Assembly: GCF_001703635.1 (NCBI RefSeq)
Contig: NZ_LQZT01000048.1
Location: 146,480-210,479, forward strand
Origin: Parahoeflea olei
Lineage (GTDB): Bacteria > Pseudomonadota > Alphaproteobacteria > Rhizobiales > Rhizobiaceae
Length of the DNA stretch: 64,000 nucleotides
Direction of reading: 5' to 3'
In this document: positions 10,049 to 18,833 of the stretch, one piece after another
Layout of the letters: each line of letters opens with the position of its first letter
How positions within the stretch are numbered: position 1 is the stretch's first letter
Made by a program: the position numbers and the translations under genes
The notes under the pieces: generated by a model
The model's database searches: none
The model's input: only the letters and a program-made list of their open reading frames with translations
What the model was told of the DNA's origin: nothing

Positions 10049-11587
10049 ATGACTCTGGATCCTTCGCTGAGCTTTGCCGTGCAAGGCGTGACGCGCCGGT
10101 TTCCGGGCGTCCTGGCGGTCGACGCCGTCGACCTGGGTGTCCGCAAGGGCGAGATACATGGCCTGATCGGCAAGAACGGCGCCGGTAAATCGGTTCTGGT
10201 TTCCCTCGTGGCCGGCTTGCTCGCACCGAGCCAGGGCCGGATCGTGACCGGGTCCGGCGCGCTCACCCCGACGCAGTCCGGGCCCTCGCGCGCCAAGAAG
10301 CTCGGCATCGCCCTGGTGACCCAAGAGCCGGCCTTCGCTGCCGACCTTTCGGTCGCCGACAATCTTTTCATGGGACGCCACCCCGGCGGGCGGTTCAACT
10401 TCCTGTCGCCGTCGGTGGCGCGCCGGGAATCGGCCTTCGTGATCGCGCAACTGGGCCTGCGCGCGCGCCCGGAAGCCCGCATGGGCGACCTGCCGCTGGA
10501 AACCCAGCAATTGCTGGCCTTCGGGCGAGCCGTCTTCATCGAGAAGGCGTGCACCATTCTGCTCGACGAGATCACCGCGTCGCTGACCAACGAACGCAAG
10601 GAAAGCCTGCTCGGCCTGTTGCGCCGCCTGATCGACGACAGGCCCGAGCTCTCCTTCGTTCTGATCTCGCACCATGTCAGCGAGGTGATGGGCTTCACCG
10701 ACCGGGTGTCTGTCATGCGCGACGGCAAGCGCGTCGCCACGCTCGACACGGCACAAACCAACGCCAGGGAACTCGCCGACTGGATCGTCGGCGATGTCGC
10801 CCCGGCCGAAATCAACTATGCGGCGCAGCCCGAACTTGCCGCGCCGCCGGTGCTGACGGTCTCAGGGCTCACGGCGGGCAGGAGCCTCCGCCGTCTCGAC
10901 CTGGAGCTTCGCCGCGGCGAGGTGCTCGGCTTCGCCGGGCTGGAAGGGTCGGGCAAGGACGACGCCATCGAGGCGCTCTACGGGCTGGCGCCGAACCACG
11001 GCGGCAGGATTTCGATGGATGGCACCGAGGTTGACCTCAAAAGCCCCAAGGCCGCGCAGGCCGCCGGCATTTCCTTCCTCCCCAAGCACCGCGAGGAACA
11101 GGCGGTGATCCAGAACCGCTCCGTGCTGGAGAACGCGATCATTGCCGGACTGCCGGCGCTGACGAACCGACTCGGCTTCGTGCGCCGCGCGGAATGCAGG
11201 CAGGTCGCGCAATCCATCGTCACCCGCCTCGAGGTCAAGACCCCGGGTCTCGATGTGCCGATCGACGGCCTCTCGGGCGGCAACAAGCAAAAAGTCCTGC
11301 TCGGCCGGCTGTCACTGACGGCGCCGAGCCTGGTGCTGCTCAACGAACCGACGCGGGGCGTGGACATTTCCGCAAAGCCGCACATTCTCAAGCTGGTGCG
11401 CGAGGATCTGGCGCGCGAGGCCGGCGTCATCATGATTTCCGAGAGCGAGGAAGAGCTCGTCGAAATCTGCGACAGGATCCTGATTTTCTATCAGGGAGAA
11501 GTCGTCCGTGAATTGAAGCGCGGCATGCCGGGCTTCGACGTCGAGACGATCTACAAATCGATACAGGGCGTGGAGGTGCCGGTATGA
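10049..11587 (+). CDS. Sugar ABC transporter ATP-binding protein (RbsA/LsrA type, two ABC domains)
   Basis: A 512-aa ATPase with two fused nucleotide-binding domains, as in RbsA. Domain 1 has Walker A GKNGAGKS (about residue 48) and the Walker B-like LLDEITASL, but its signature region reads DLPLETQQL instead of LSxGQ. Domain 2 has a Walker A-like GLEGSGKDDA and a good LSGGNKQK signature. Asymmetric NBDs are normal in this family. It powers uptake through the permease encoded next, whose start overlaps its stop by 4 bp (ATGA). The substrate is unknown; the operon holds a kinase, a GlpD-like dehydrogenase and two aldolase-type genes. Confidence 0.92.
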   Translation: MTLDPSLSFAVQGVTRRFPGVLAVDAVDLGVRKGEIHGLIGKNGAGKSVLVSLVAGLLAPSQGRIVTGSGALTPTQSGPSRAKKLGIALVTQEPAFAADLSVADNLFMGRHPGGRFNFLSPSVARRESAFVIAQLGLRARPEARMGDLPLETQQLLAFGRAVFIEKACTILLDEITASLTNERKESLLGLLRRLIDDRPELSFVLISHHVSEVMGFTDRVSVMRDGKRVATLDTAQTNARELADWIVGDVAPAEINYAAQPELAAPPVLTVSGLTAGRSLRRLDLELRRGEVLGFAGLEGSGKDDAIEALYGLAPNHGGRISMDGTEVDLKSPKAAQAAGISFLPKHREEQAVIQNRSVLENAIIAGLPALTNRLGFVRRAECRQVAQSIVTRLEVKTPGLDVPIDGLSGGNKQKVLLGRLSLTAPSLVLLNEPTRGVDISAKPHILKLVREDLAREAGVIMISESEEELVEICDRILIFYQGEVVRELKRGMPGFDVETIYKSIQGVEVPV

Positions 11588-12558
11588 CTTCAGTGAACAA
11601 ATTCGTTTTCCTCGTTCTGGAAAAGCACCTGATCTGGGCCCTGCTTGCGCTGTTGTGCCTGGCCGGACTGACCGTTCCGGGCTTTTTGTCGACCCGCAAC
11701 ATTCTCAACGTGATGTGGGCGGCCGCGCCGCTCGGCTGCATGGTGCTGGGCCTGTTCTTCGTGCTGCTGACGGCCAATGTCGACCTGTCGCTCGAATCCA
11801 CCTTCGCGCTCGCGCCTGCGCTGGCCGTGGTGTTCTTCTTCCAGGGGCTTTCGCTCGAAAGCTACCCGGTCCTGGCGGTTTTCGGCACATTGGCCTTCGG
11901 CGCGCTGTTCGGGCTGGTCAACGGCGTCTTTTCCGTCAAGCTCCAGGTCAGTTCGTTCCTCGTCAGTCTCGGCACCATGCTGCTGATGCGGGGCATCGTC
12001 GTCTACCTGATCCCCGAAGGCGTCTATTACCTGCCGGAAGGCTATGTCTATCTCGGTTCCTCCAAGCTGTTCGGGGTTCTGCCGGTGGCGGTCCTGGTCT
12101 GGGGCGCGATCCTGCTGCTGGCCTGGCTTCTCATCGACCGTCACCGCCTGGGCAAGGACATCCTCGCGCTCGGCAACAACGAACACGCCGCCTTCGTCGC
12201 CGGGGTGAACATCGAGCGCACCAAGATCATCTGCTTCGTCATTGCCGGCTTCCTCGCCGCGCTCGGCGGGTTGCTCGAGGTCGGACGGATGGAATCCGTC
12301 GTCGCCGACATGGGCCAGGGCGACATCATGATGGTGTTTGCCGGCACCATTCTCGGCGGCACCGCGCTCACCGGTGGCAAGGGCAATGTCGGCGGCGTGT
12401 TTGCCGCGGTGCTGGTGATCTCGATCATCGAGAACCTGATGAACCTGCACGGCGTGCCGCCGTCGATCCGGCAGGTGGTGTTCGGCGCGGTGCTTCTTGT
12501 CGCGATCTATCTGGCGAGCCTGCAGGAAAGACTGCGCCACGCCCGGCTGGAGTCGTGA
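11584..12558 (+). CDS. Sugar ABC transporter permease (RbsC/LsrC type)
   Basis: A 324-aa inner-membrane permease of the branched BPD_transp_2 family with about 8-10 hydrophobic segments. It has family motifs such as LTANVDLSLES near residue 65, FSVKLQVSSFLVSLGTMLLMRG near 120, and the conserved TILGGTALTGGKGNVGGVFA segment near 260. It overlaps the ATPase stop by 4 bp and ends 1 base before the kinase start, so it is translationally coupled on both sides. Only one permease gene is present, so a homodimeric channel is expected, unlike the LsrC/LsrD pair. Confidence 0.93.
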   Translation: MTSVNKFVFLVLEKHLIWALLALLCLAGLTVPGFLSTRNILNVMWAAAPLGCMVLGLFFVLLTANVDLSLESTFALAPALAVVFFFQGLSLESYPVLAVFGTLAFGALFGLVNGVFSVKLQVSSFLVSLGTMLLMRGIVVYLIPEGVYYLPEGYVYLGSSKLFGVLPVAVLVWGAILLLAWLLIDRHRLGKDILALGNNEHAAFVAGVNIERTKIICFVIAGFLAALGGLLEVGRMESVVADMGQGDIMMVFAGTILGGTALTGGKGNVGGVFAAVLVISIIENLMNLHGVPPSIRQVVFGAVLLVAIYLASLQERLRHARLES

Positions 12559-12559
12559 C

Positions 12560-14071
12560 ATGCCGGTCTATCTTCTCGGCCTCGACAGCGGACTGACCGT
12601 CACCAAGGCCGTGGTCTTCCGCGACGACGGTTCGGTCGTCGCCACCGCCACCCGCAAGATCGGCCAGATCGAGGCCAGGCCGCGCCATGTCGAGCGCGAC
12701 ATGGCGGACCACTGGCAGGCCTCTGCCGCCGCCATCCGCGAGGCCCTGGACGCCGCCGGCAGCAAGGTCGGACACACGGTGGCACCGGCCGCCGTTTCGG
12801 TGACCGGGCATGGCGACGGGCTCTACCTCGTCGACCGCGCCGGGGCGCCGCTCGGCCTCGCCGCCACCTCGCTCGACAGCCGGGCCCAGCCGGTGCTGCA
12901 GCACTGGGACCAGACAGGGCTTTCGGCGCAGGCGCTGCCCCTGACGGGACAACGCCCCTTTGCCTCCTCGCCCGCACCGCTGCTTGCCCATCTGCGCGAG
13001 CACGATCCCGAGCGCTTCGGCCGCATCGCCGCCATCCTGTCGTGCAAGGACTGGCTGCGCTATTGCCTGACCGGACGGATCGCGACCGATTTCACCGAGG
13101 CGAGCGTCGCCTTCACCGACATCCGCACCCAGCGCTACAGCAGCCAGGCGCTGGAGCTGTTCGGACTGTCCGCGATCGCCGGCGCGTTGCCTGAGGTGCT
13201 GATGCCCGACGAGATCGCCGGGCATGTGAGCGACGAAGCCGCCCGCGCCACCGGGCTTGCCGCCGGCACGCCCGTTGCCGCCGGGCTGCATGACGTCACC
13301 GCCTGCGCGGTCGGTTCCGGCGTCATCGCCGCGGGCGCGATCGCCATTGTCGCCGGCACCTACTCGATCAACGAGATGCTGGTCGATGCGCCGGAAGTTT
13401 CGCTCGGCTGGAACGCGCGCAACGGATTGCGCCCCGGCCAGTGGATGAACATGTCGGTCTCGCCGGCCTCCAGCGCCAATCTCGACTGGTTCCTGCGCAC
13501 CGCCGCCAGGGATGCGCTGCAGGACGGCGATCCGTTCGCGCAGCTCCAGGCGGAACTTGACGCCGTGGCCGATGATCCCTCCGAGATCGTCTATCTGCCC
13601 TATCTCTACGGCTCGCCGCACGCGCAGGACGTTCCCGCCTGTTTCCTGGGATTGCGCGGCTGGCACGGCCGCGGGCACATGCTGCGGGCCGTGGCCGAAG
13701 GCATCGTCTTCAACCACCGGCATCATGTCGACCTGCTCGACCCCGATGGCCGGATCGACCGCGTCCGCTTGACCGGCGGCAGCAGCCGCAATCCGTTCTT
13801 CGGCCAGCTCTTCGCCGACGTCCTCGACCGGGTCGTGGAAGTTCCGGAAATGCCCGAAGCCGGCGCGCTCGGCGCCGCCATTGCCGCCGGGATCGCCGCC
13901 GGCGTCTACACGGACTGGGAGGAGGCGCGACGGCGCACCAACCCGGACTTGCGCACCTACCGGCCCGGCAAGGCCGTCACCGGCCTGCGCGCGGGATATG
14001 AGCGCTATCGCGATGCGGTGGACCTCTTCATGAACCGGAACGGAAAGGCGCAGGCCGATGAACAGGGGTGA
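12560..14071 (+). CDS. FGGY-family carbohydrate kinase, LyxK/EryA-like
   Basis: A 503-aa cytoplasmic sugar or polyol kinase. The ATPase-fold phosphate motif LGLDSGLTVTKAVVF is at the N-terminus, and the C-terminal lobe has VRLTGGSSRNPFFGQLFADV and the alanine-rich EAGALGAAIAAG. Layout and motifs (HVERDMADHW, SPASSANLDWF, YLPYLYGSPHAQD) resemble E. coli L-xylulose kinase LyxK rather than LsrK. ATG 12560 starts 1 base after the permease stop, and the gene overlaps the GlpD-like gene by 14 bp. A kinase directly followed by a GlpD-family dehydrogenase recalls eryA-eryB of the erythritol pathway. The real substrate is open. Confidence 0.9.
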   Translation: MPVYLLGLDSGLTVTKAVVFRDDGSVVATATRKIGQIEARPRHVERDMADHWQASAAAIREALDAAGSKVGHTVAPAAVSVTGHGDGLYLVDRAGAPLGLAATSLDSRAQPVLQHWDQTGLSAQALPLTGQRPFASSPAPLLAHLREHDPERFGRIAAILSCKDWLRYCLTGRIATDFTEASVAFTDIRTQRYSSQALELFGLSAIAGALPEVLMPDEIAGHVSDEAARATGLAAGTPVAAGLHDVTACAVGSGVIAAGAIAIVAGTYSINEMLVDAPEVSLGWNARNGLRPGQWMNMSVSPASSANLDWFLRTAARDALQDGDPFAQLQAELDAVADDPSEIVYLPYLYGSPHAQDVPACFLGLRGWHGRGHMLRAVAEGIVFNHRHHVDLLDPDGRIDRVRLTGGSSRNPFFGQLFADVLDRVVEVPEMPEAGALGAAIAAGIAAGVYTDWEEARRRTNPDLRTYRPGKAVTGLRAGYERYRDAVDLFMNRNGKAQADEQG

Positions 14072-15791
14072 AGCGACGCGCGAAAGCCGGCTCGGGATCC
14101 TGCGCAACACCAGGCATGTGCCCGTCCTCATCGTGGGCGGCGGCATCAACGGGGTGGGCACGTTCCGCGACCTCAGCCTGCAGGGGGTGGATTGCCTTCT
14201 CGTCGAGAAGGACGATTTCTGCGCCGGCGCCAGCCGCGCGCCCTCCCGCATGATCCACGGGGGGCTGAAATACCTCGAAACCGGCGAATTCCGCCTGGTG
14301 CGGGAATCGGCACAGGAGCGCAACAGGCTCTTGCGCAACGCCGCCCATTACGTCAGTCCGCTCGAGATGATCATTCCGATCCATTCGTGGATCGGGGGTA
14401 TCTTGCCAGCCTTTCTCAGGATGCTGCGCCTGCCGGCCAGGATGAAGGAGCGCGGCGCGCTGGTCATCAAGATCGGCCTGTGGCTCTACGATCTCTACGG
14501 CGCGCTCCACCGGGTCATGCCGCGCCATCGCATGATCGCCCGCCAGGATATCCTGCGCGAAATCCCGGACCTGGACCCGAGTCTGAAGATCGCCGCCTCC
14601 TATTATGACGCGTGGATCACCTCGCCCGAGCGGCTTGTGGTCGAACTCGCGCTCGACGGCATGGCCGCCAATTCCGGCAGTCTCGCGCTCAACCATCTGC
14701 GCTTCACTGCCGTACGCGGCAATCTGGTGGAATTGCAAGACGCCGAAACCGGCGAGATCTTCACCCTCACATGCGACGTGATGGTCAATGCCGCCGGCGC
14801 CTGGATCGACCGCGTGAACGGGGCCTCGGGCGCCGGCCGCAGGATGATCGGCGGCACCAAGGGCAGCCACCTGATGCTCGACCTGCCCGCCCTGGCGCAG
14901 ACGCTGCAGGGCAGGATGATCTATTTTGAAGCCGAGGGCGGACGGATCTGCATCCTGTCCAATTTCATGGGACATGTGCTGCTCGGCTCCACCGACATTC
15001 CGGTCAACGATCCGGACGGCGTGATCTGCGACGACGACGAGGTGGACTATCTGCTCGACGCGTTCCGCCGGCTTTTCCCGAAGGTCCCGGTCGACCGCTC
15101 CAGCATTTTCTTCAGCTATTCCGGCGTGCGCCCCCTGCCGGCCAGCGATGCCGCCGATCCGGGGGCTGTCAGCCGCGACCACTCCATGCCCGAGCTTGCC
15201 CCGCAGGGCGACCGCAGCTTCCCGATCCTGTCGCTGGTGGGAGGCAAATGGACCACCTTCCGCGCGTTCTCGGCAGAAGCGACCGACACGATCCTCGACC
15301 GCCTGGGCCGTCGCCGGACCCAATCAACCGCGGATATCGCGATCGGCGGCGGCGAAGGCCTGTCCCAGGCCGCCGCCCCCACCGAGGCCCTGCTGTCGGC
15401 GATCACCGGGGAAACCGGGCTGGCACGGGCGCGGGCGCAGCAGCTTGTCGCCCGTTACGGCACCCGCGCGAAAGCGGTGGCGAAGGCGGTTGCGGAGGGA
15501 GAGACATTCCTCGTCGCCCTGCCCGAGTTTTCGCGCGAGGAGATCGCCTTCATCTGCAAGACCGAACTGGTGCTTCATGCCGAGGACTTCCTGTTCGGCC
15601 GAAGCTCGGTGTTTCTGGAGCGCCCGCTCGGCCGCGAGGCCCTGGTGGAACTGGTGGAGGCGATCGGCGCCTGCTCCGGCTGGGACGGCGCGCGGCAGAC
15701 AGAGGAAGTCGAGCGGCTGGCCGACCGGTTCCGCCGCCTGCACCGGATCGACGTTTCCGCCTCCGAAAACCGTAAACCACGCTTCGTTTAG
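14058..15791 (+). CDS. FAD-dependent GlpD/EryB-like polyol-phosphate dehydrogenase
   Basis: A 577-aa flavoprotein of the glycerol-3-phosphate dehydrogenase family. It has the dinucleotide motif VLIVGGGINGVGTFRDLS near residue 20, SRAPSRMIHGGLKYLETGEFRLV near 60, VNAAGAWIDRV near 240, and the C-terminal DAO domain. GlpD feeds electrons from polyol phosphate to quinone at the membrane; the related EryB oxidises erythritol 4-phosphate. Its position right after an FGGY kinase (14-bp overlap) suggests it oxidises the kinase product to a ketose phosphate that the operon's aldolases then cleave. It is the last gene of the operon and converges on the IclR gene 38 bp away. Confidence 0.88.
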   Translation: MNRGEATRESRLGILRNTRHVPVLIVGGGINGVGTFRDLSLQGVDCLLVEKDDFCAGASRAPSRMIHGGLKYLETGEFRLVRESAQERNRLLRNAAHYVSPLEMIIPIHSWIGGILPAFLRMLRLPARMKERGALVIKIGLWLYDLYGALHRVMPRHRMIARQDILREIPDLDPSLKIAASYYDAWITSPERLVVELALDGMAANSGSLALNHLRFTAVRGNLVELQDAETGEIFTLTCDVMVNAAGAWIDRVNGASGAGRRMIGGTKGSHLMLDLPALAQTLQGRMIYFEAEGGRICILSNFMGHVLLGSTDIPVNDPDGVICDDDEVDYLLDAFRRLFPKVPVDRSSIFFSYSGVRPLPASDAADPGAVSRDHSMPELAPQGDRSFPILSLVGGKWTTFRAFSAEATDTILDRLGRRRTQSTADIAIGGGEGLSQAAAPTEALLSAITGETGLARARAQQLVARYGTRAKAVAKAVAEGETFLVALPEFSREEIAFICKTELVLHAEDFLFGRSSVFLERPLGREALVELVEAIGACSGWDGARQTEEVERLADRFRRLHRIDVSASENRKPRFV

Positions 15792-15829
15792 ACAGCGCAG
15801 GGACCGGTGGCGCGGCAGCGGCGCAAGGC

Positions 15830-16567
15830 TCACTGCCTCGAGAGCGAAATCCGCCTGGCCCCGTCGATGATCGTGTCGGCCAGTTCGGAGAGGCCGGGCT
15901 TGCGGAAGTGATCGGCGGCGTTGACCAGCACCAGGCAGCCGCGCACCTTTCCGTTCTCATCGAAGATCGGCGCGGCGATACCGCCGTTCTGCGGGTCGAT
16001 CTCGCCGATGCTCAGCGAATAGCCGGCCTTGCGGATGGCCTTGAGGTTGGCCTGGAATTCCGACCAGTTCCTGCCGAGCCTGGCCGAGCGGATCTCATCG
16101 GCCTGGTTGACCATCAGGCTGCGCAGCCGGTGGTGCGGCTGATAGGCGAGGATCGCCTTGCCCGCCGCGCCCTTGAGCAGCGGCATCGCCCGTCCCCGGT
16201 CATAGCTGGTCATGATGGTGCGGTCCGGCCAGGCCTGGTCGATGCAGATGACGCTGCCCGCGTAATAGGCGCAGACCATCAGATTGCCATCCACCTTGGG
16301 CAGGAGTTCGGCCATCACCTCGCCGGAGCGAATCAGGAAGGGATCGCTCCGGCGCATGGCGCGGTCGAGCTGGATGATCCGGGGGCCGAGGCCGTAGCCT
16401 CCATCGACGGTCTGGGCGGCGAGGCCGGCGCTGGTCAGCGCGCGCAGATAGCGATAGGCCGTCGGCACCGAACACTCCAGCGCCGCAGCGATCTCGTCTA
16501 TCTTGATCGGTCCCTCGGCGGCCTCCAACACGTCAAATATCGAGACCAGCCGCGTTACGGTGTCCAA
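15830..16567 (-). CDS. IclR-family transcriptional regulator
   Basis: A 245-aa IclR regulator: N-terminal winged helix (IKIDEIAAALECSVPTAYRYLRALTSAGL, residues 20-50) and a GAF-like effector domain with the typical GRAMPLLKGAAGKAILAY segment. The start appears to be TTG 16567, with GGAG about 8 bases upstream; no better ATG is in frame. It lies 85 bp downstream of an SDR gene on the same strand. The ABC/lactonase operon reads away on the other strand from 17565, so it is a candidate regulator of that L-sugar type cluster. IclR proteins can activate or repress. Confidence 0.9.
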   Translation of the reverse strand: MDTVTRLVSIFDVLEAAEGPIKIDEIAAALECSVPTAYRYLRALTSAGLAAQTVDGGYGLGPRIIQLDRAMRRSDPFLIRSGEVMAELLPKVDGNLMVCAYYAGSVICIDQAWPDRTIMTSYDRGRAMPLLKGAAGKAILAYQPHHRLRSLMVNQADEIRSARLGRNWSEFQANLKAIRKAGYSLSIGEIDPQNGGIAAPIFDENGKVRGCLVLVNAADHFRKPGLSELADTIIDGARRISLSRQ

Positions 16568-16652
16568 ACCTGTTTCTCCGGATTCCTGTCGCGCCCAGCC
16601 TAGCTTCTGGCGAAGCCGCCCCCCGGCGTCAAGCGGGCCGTGACGAGACGCC

Positions 16653-17411
16653 TCAATGCATGTGCATGCCCCCGTTCACGTCGATCGCCGCGCCGGTCAC
16701 ATAGGCGGACAGGTCCGAGGCCAGGAAGGCACAGGCACCGGCCACGTCGACCGGGGAGCCGAACCGGGCCAGTGGCGTGGCCTTGAGCATGGCTTGCCGG
16801 GTCGGTTCGTCAAAGGCGCTCTTGTTCATGCTGGTGATGATCACGCCGGGATTGACCGCGTTGACGCGGATGCCGGCCGGGCCCAATTCACGCGCCATGC
16901 TTTTCACCAGCGCCAGAACACCGCCCTTGGACGCGGCATAATGAGGACCACCCAGGAGCCCGCCCCCGCGTTGGGCTGCAATCGAGGCGATGCAGATGAT
17001 CGAGCCGCCCCGTTCCATGCCGGGCGCCAGCACCTGGACTGTGTTGAGCATGCCATAGAGATTGACGTCGAGCGTGCGTTGCCAGTCGTCCCGGGTGATT
17101 TCGGAGAGCTTGCGCGCCTGGGCGATGCCGGCATTGTTGAGGATGACATCGAGACGGCCGAAGCTCTCCCGCACCGTGCCGGCCACCGCTTCGAGCGCCT
17201 CGCGATCCCGTACATCCGCCGACGCGGCGATGGCCACTCCAGGCCCGTTTTGCGCGCACAGGATTTCGGCGGCCTGTGCGCAGGCGGCTGCATCCAGGTC
17301 GACAATGGCAACGCGGGCGCCCTCCTGAACGAATTTTGTCGCTGTCGCGAATCCGATTCCTTCCGGATGCGCAGCACCGGTCAGGACCGCGGTTAAACCC
17401 TTCAACATCAT
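16653..17411 (-). CDS. Short-chain dehydrogenase/reductase
   Basis: A 252-aa NAD(P)-dependent classical SDR. The cofactor motif is TGAAHPEGIG near residue 12, with LNNAGIAQ near 90 and the active-site YAASKGG. The C-terminus is NGGMHMH. ATG 17411 or 17408 is preceded by AAGGAAG; the frame extends to 17429. It is divergent from the ABC operon at 17565 over 153 bp and probably oxidises a sugar or sugar acid in the same route. The cluster holds a second SDR at 23634, as expected if one acts on the free sugar and one on a keto-deoxy acid. Substrate not determinable. Confidence 0.88.
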   Translation of the reverse strand: MMLKGLTAVLTGAAHPEGIGFATATKFVQEGARVAIVDLDAAACAQAAEILCAQNGPGVAIAASADVRDREALEAVAGTVRESFGRLDVILNNAGIAQARKLSEITRDDWQRTLDVNLYGMLNTVQVLAPGMERGGSIICIASIAAQRGGGLLGGPHYAASKGGVLALVKSMARELGPAGIRVNAVNPGVIITSMNKSAFDEPTRQAMLKATPLARFGSPVDVAGACAFLASDLSAYVTGAAIDVNGGMHMH

Positions 17412-17500
17412 GACACTTCTTCCTTTCATTGCGGCTCCGCCTGCGCGCTTGCCAGTCAGTTCACTGGCTTTCGGAGATGGAACGCCTCAGCAGCCGGATA

Positions 17501-17540
17501 AAAATTATTGACATATGATAATTCTAAAAATTATTGTCAT
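17501..17540 (+). promoter_or_regulatory. Promoter with 15-bp near-identical direct repeats
   Basis: AAAAATTATTGACAT (17501-17515) and AAAAATTATTGTCAT (17526-17540) differ at one base and start 25 bp apart. The first contains a consensus -35 (TTGACA, 17509-17514); TATTGT (17532-17537) lies 17 bp downstream as a -10. The AT-rich patch stands out in GC-rich DNA. It likely binds the regulator of the sugar operon, possibly the IclR protein, and GGGAGG precedes the start at 17565. Confidence 0.55.
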
Positions 17541-17564
17541 GCAATCAATTTGGGAGGAAACTTG

Positions 17565-18815
17565 ATGACCGAGGAAAAAATAGTCCGTGCCGCTCTCGCC
17601 ATGCCTGAAGGCCTGCAGCGACGCGTCTTTCTGAAACTGGCCGGCATTGCCGGCATCTCGCTTGCCGCCACTCCGGCGCTGACGAGAATGGCCCAGGCGG
17701 CCGCGCGCGGAAAAATCGCCAACCAGGTATCGACCCCGGCCAACGACTACTGGAATGTCTGGACGCAGGCCTTCAACCGCGCGGCCACCGCCCTCGATCT
17801 CGACGCCCAGGAACTGTTCCACCAGAACGACACGGCGCGGCAGTTGTCCCAGGTGCGCAGCCTTCCGGCCAACGGCGCGTCGATGCTGATCGGCTGCGTC
17901 AATCCGGCGGGCTCGCTGCCGATGGTCGCGAAATACTGCCAGGAAAACCGGATCCATTACGTGCCGAGCTGGGAAGCACCGGCCTGGTTCACGCCCCCCG
18001 ATGTCGGCGACTATTTCGTGTCCTTCGTGACCCCGAACTCGGTCGAGGGGGCCTATGAAGTCGCCAAGGCGCTGTTTGACAGCGTCGGCGGCGAGGGCAA
18101 GATCGTCCACATCGCGGGCCTTGCCACGCCCACGGACACCTATCGCACCGCTGGCCTGATGCAGGCGGCCAAGGAATATCCCGGCATCGAGATCGTCGGC
18201 GGCCTGCGAGCCGACTGGGATCGCCAAAAGGCGCGCGACGTGATGCTCTCGATGATCACGGCGCATCCCGACATGAAGGGCGTGTTCGCCCAGAACGACA
18301 ACATGGCGCTTGGCGTGATCAGCGTCCTGCGCGAGCGCGGACTGGCCGATATCAAGGTCAGTGGCGTCGACGGACTCCCCGAAGGCCTGCAGGAAGTGGC
18401 CAAGGGCGAGCACATGGTCGCGACCCACACCTCGCTGCCGCCGTATGGTGCCGGCTTCACCACGGTGCTCGCCTTCGATGCCATGAACGGATGGAAGCCC
18501 ACCCTGGGCGAACGCCTGTTGTTCACCGGCTCAGCCCTGGCGACGCCGGACAATGCCGGCGGCATTGCCGCCGCGATCTACGGGGAAGGCGACGATCCGT
18601 TCGACTGGGCGCTGATGAGCCGGACGCTCAATCCGGACAAATGGGATCCGCAGAACAAGATCACGGCCATCGACCCCGAGGTCTTCTGGGGGCCGTTCCC
18701 GGACAATCGTGACCAGCTCAATCCCGCCTACAAAGGCGCGGCCGCGGCCGGGGTGTTCGCCGACGTCGATGCGCTCTACGCGGAGCACTACAAGACCGGC
18801 CCGGTCAAGTCCTGA
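17565..18815 (+). CDS. Sugar ABC transporter substrate-binding protein with Tat-type signal
   Basis: A 416-aa periplasmic binding protein of the ribose/galactose type (Peripla_BP_4). ATG 17565 follows GGGAGGAAACTTG. The N-terminus carries RRVFLK at about residues 22-27 followed by a hydrophobic run and an alanine-rich cleavage region, which matches a twin-arginine signal. The mature part includes the hinge-domain elements VFAQNDNMALGVISVLRERG and KVSGVDGLPEGLQEV. It heads an operon with a double ABC ATPase, permease, cupin, lactonase, FAH-family hydrolase and SDR, so it probably delivers the sugar that these enzymes oxidise. The length is greater than the usual 310-340, because of the long signal region and a C-terminal extension. 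Confidence 0.9.
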   Translation: MTEEKIVRAALAMPEGLQRRVFLKLAGIAGISLAATPALTRMAQAAARGKIANQVSTPANDYWNVWTQAFNRAATALDLDAQELFHQNDTARQLSQVRSLPANGASMLIGCVNPAGSLPMVAKYCQENRIHYVPSWEAPAWFTPPDVGDYFVSFVTPNSVEGAYEVAKALFDSVGGEGKIVHIAGLATPTDTYRTAGLMQAAKEYPGIEIVGGLRADWDRQKARDVMLSMITAHPDMKGVFAQNDNMALGVISVLRERGLADIKVSGVDGLPEGLQEVAKGEHMVATHTSLPPYGAGFTTVLAFDAMNGWKPTLGERLLFTGSALATPDNAGGIAAAIYGEGDDPFDWALMSRTLNPDKWDPQNKITAIDPEVFWGPFPDNRDQLNPAYKGAAAAGVFADVDALYAEHYKTGPVKS

Positions 18816-18833
18816 TCCCCGCACGCCAGCCCC

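Noticed and set aside
5801..14071. An AI-2 (Lsr) quorum-signal uptake and degradation operon
   Set aside because: An LsrF-type enzyme and Rbs/Lsr-like transporter are present, but the kinase is LyxK-like, there is no LsrG, only one permease, the binding protein does not resemble LsrB, and a GlpD-like enzyme is included.
6758..15791. A standard rhizobial L-rhamnose operon
   Set aside because: Only the RhaD-like fusion fits; rhamnose isomerase, mutarotase RhaU and the RhaK arrangement are missing.
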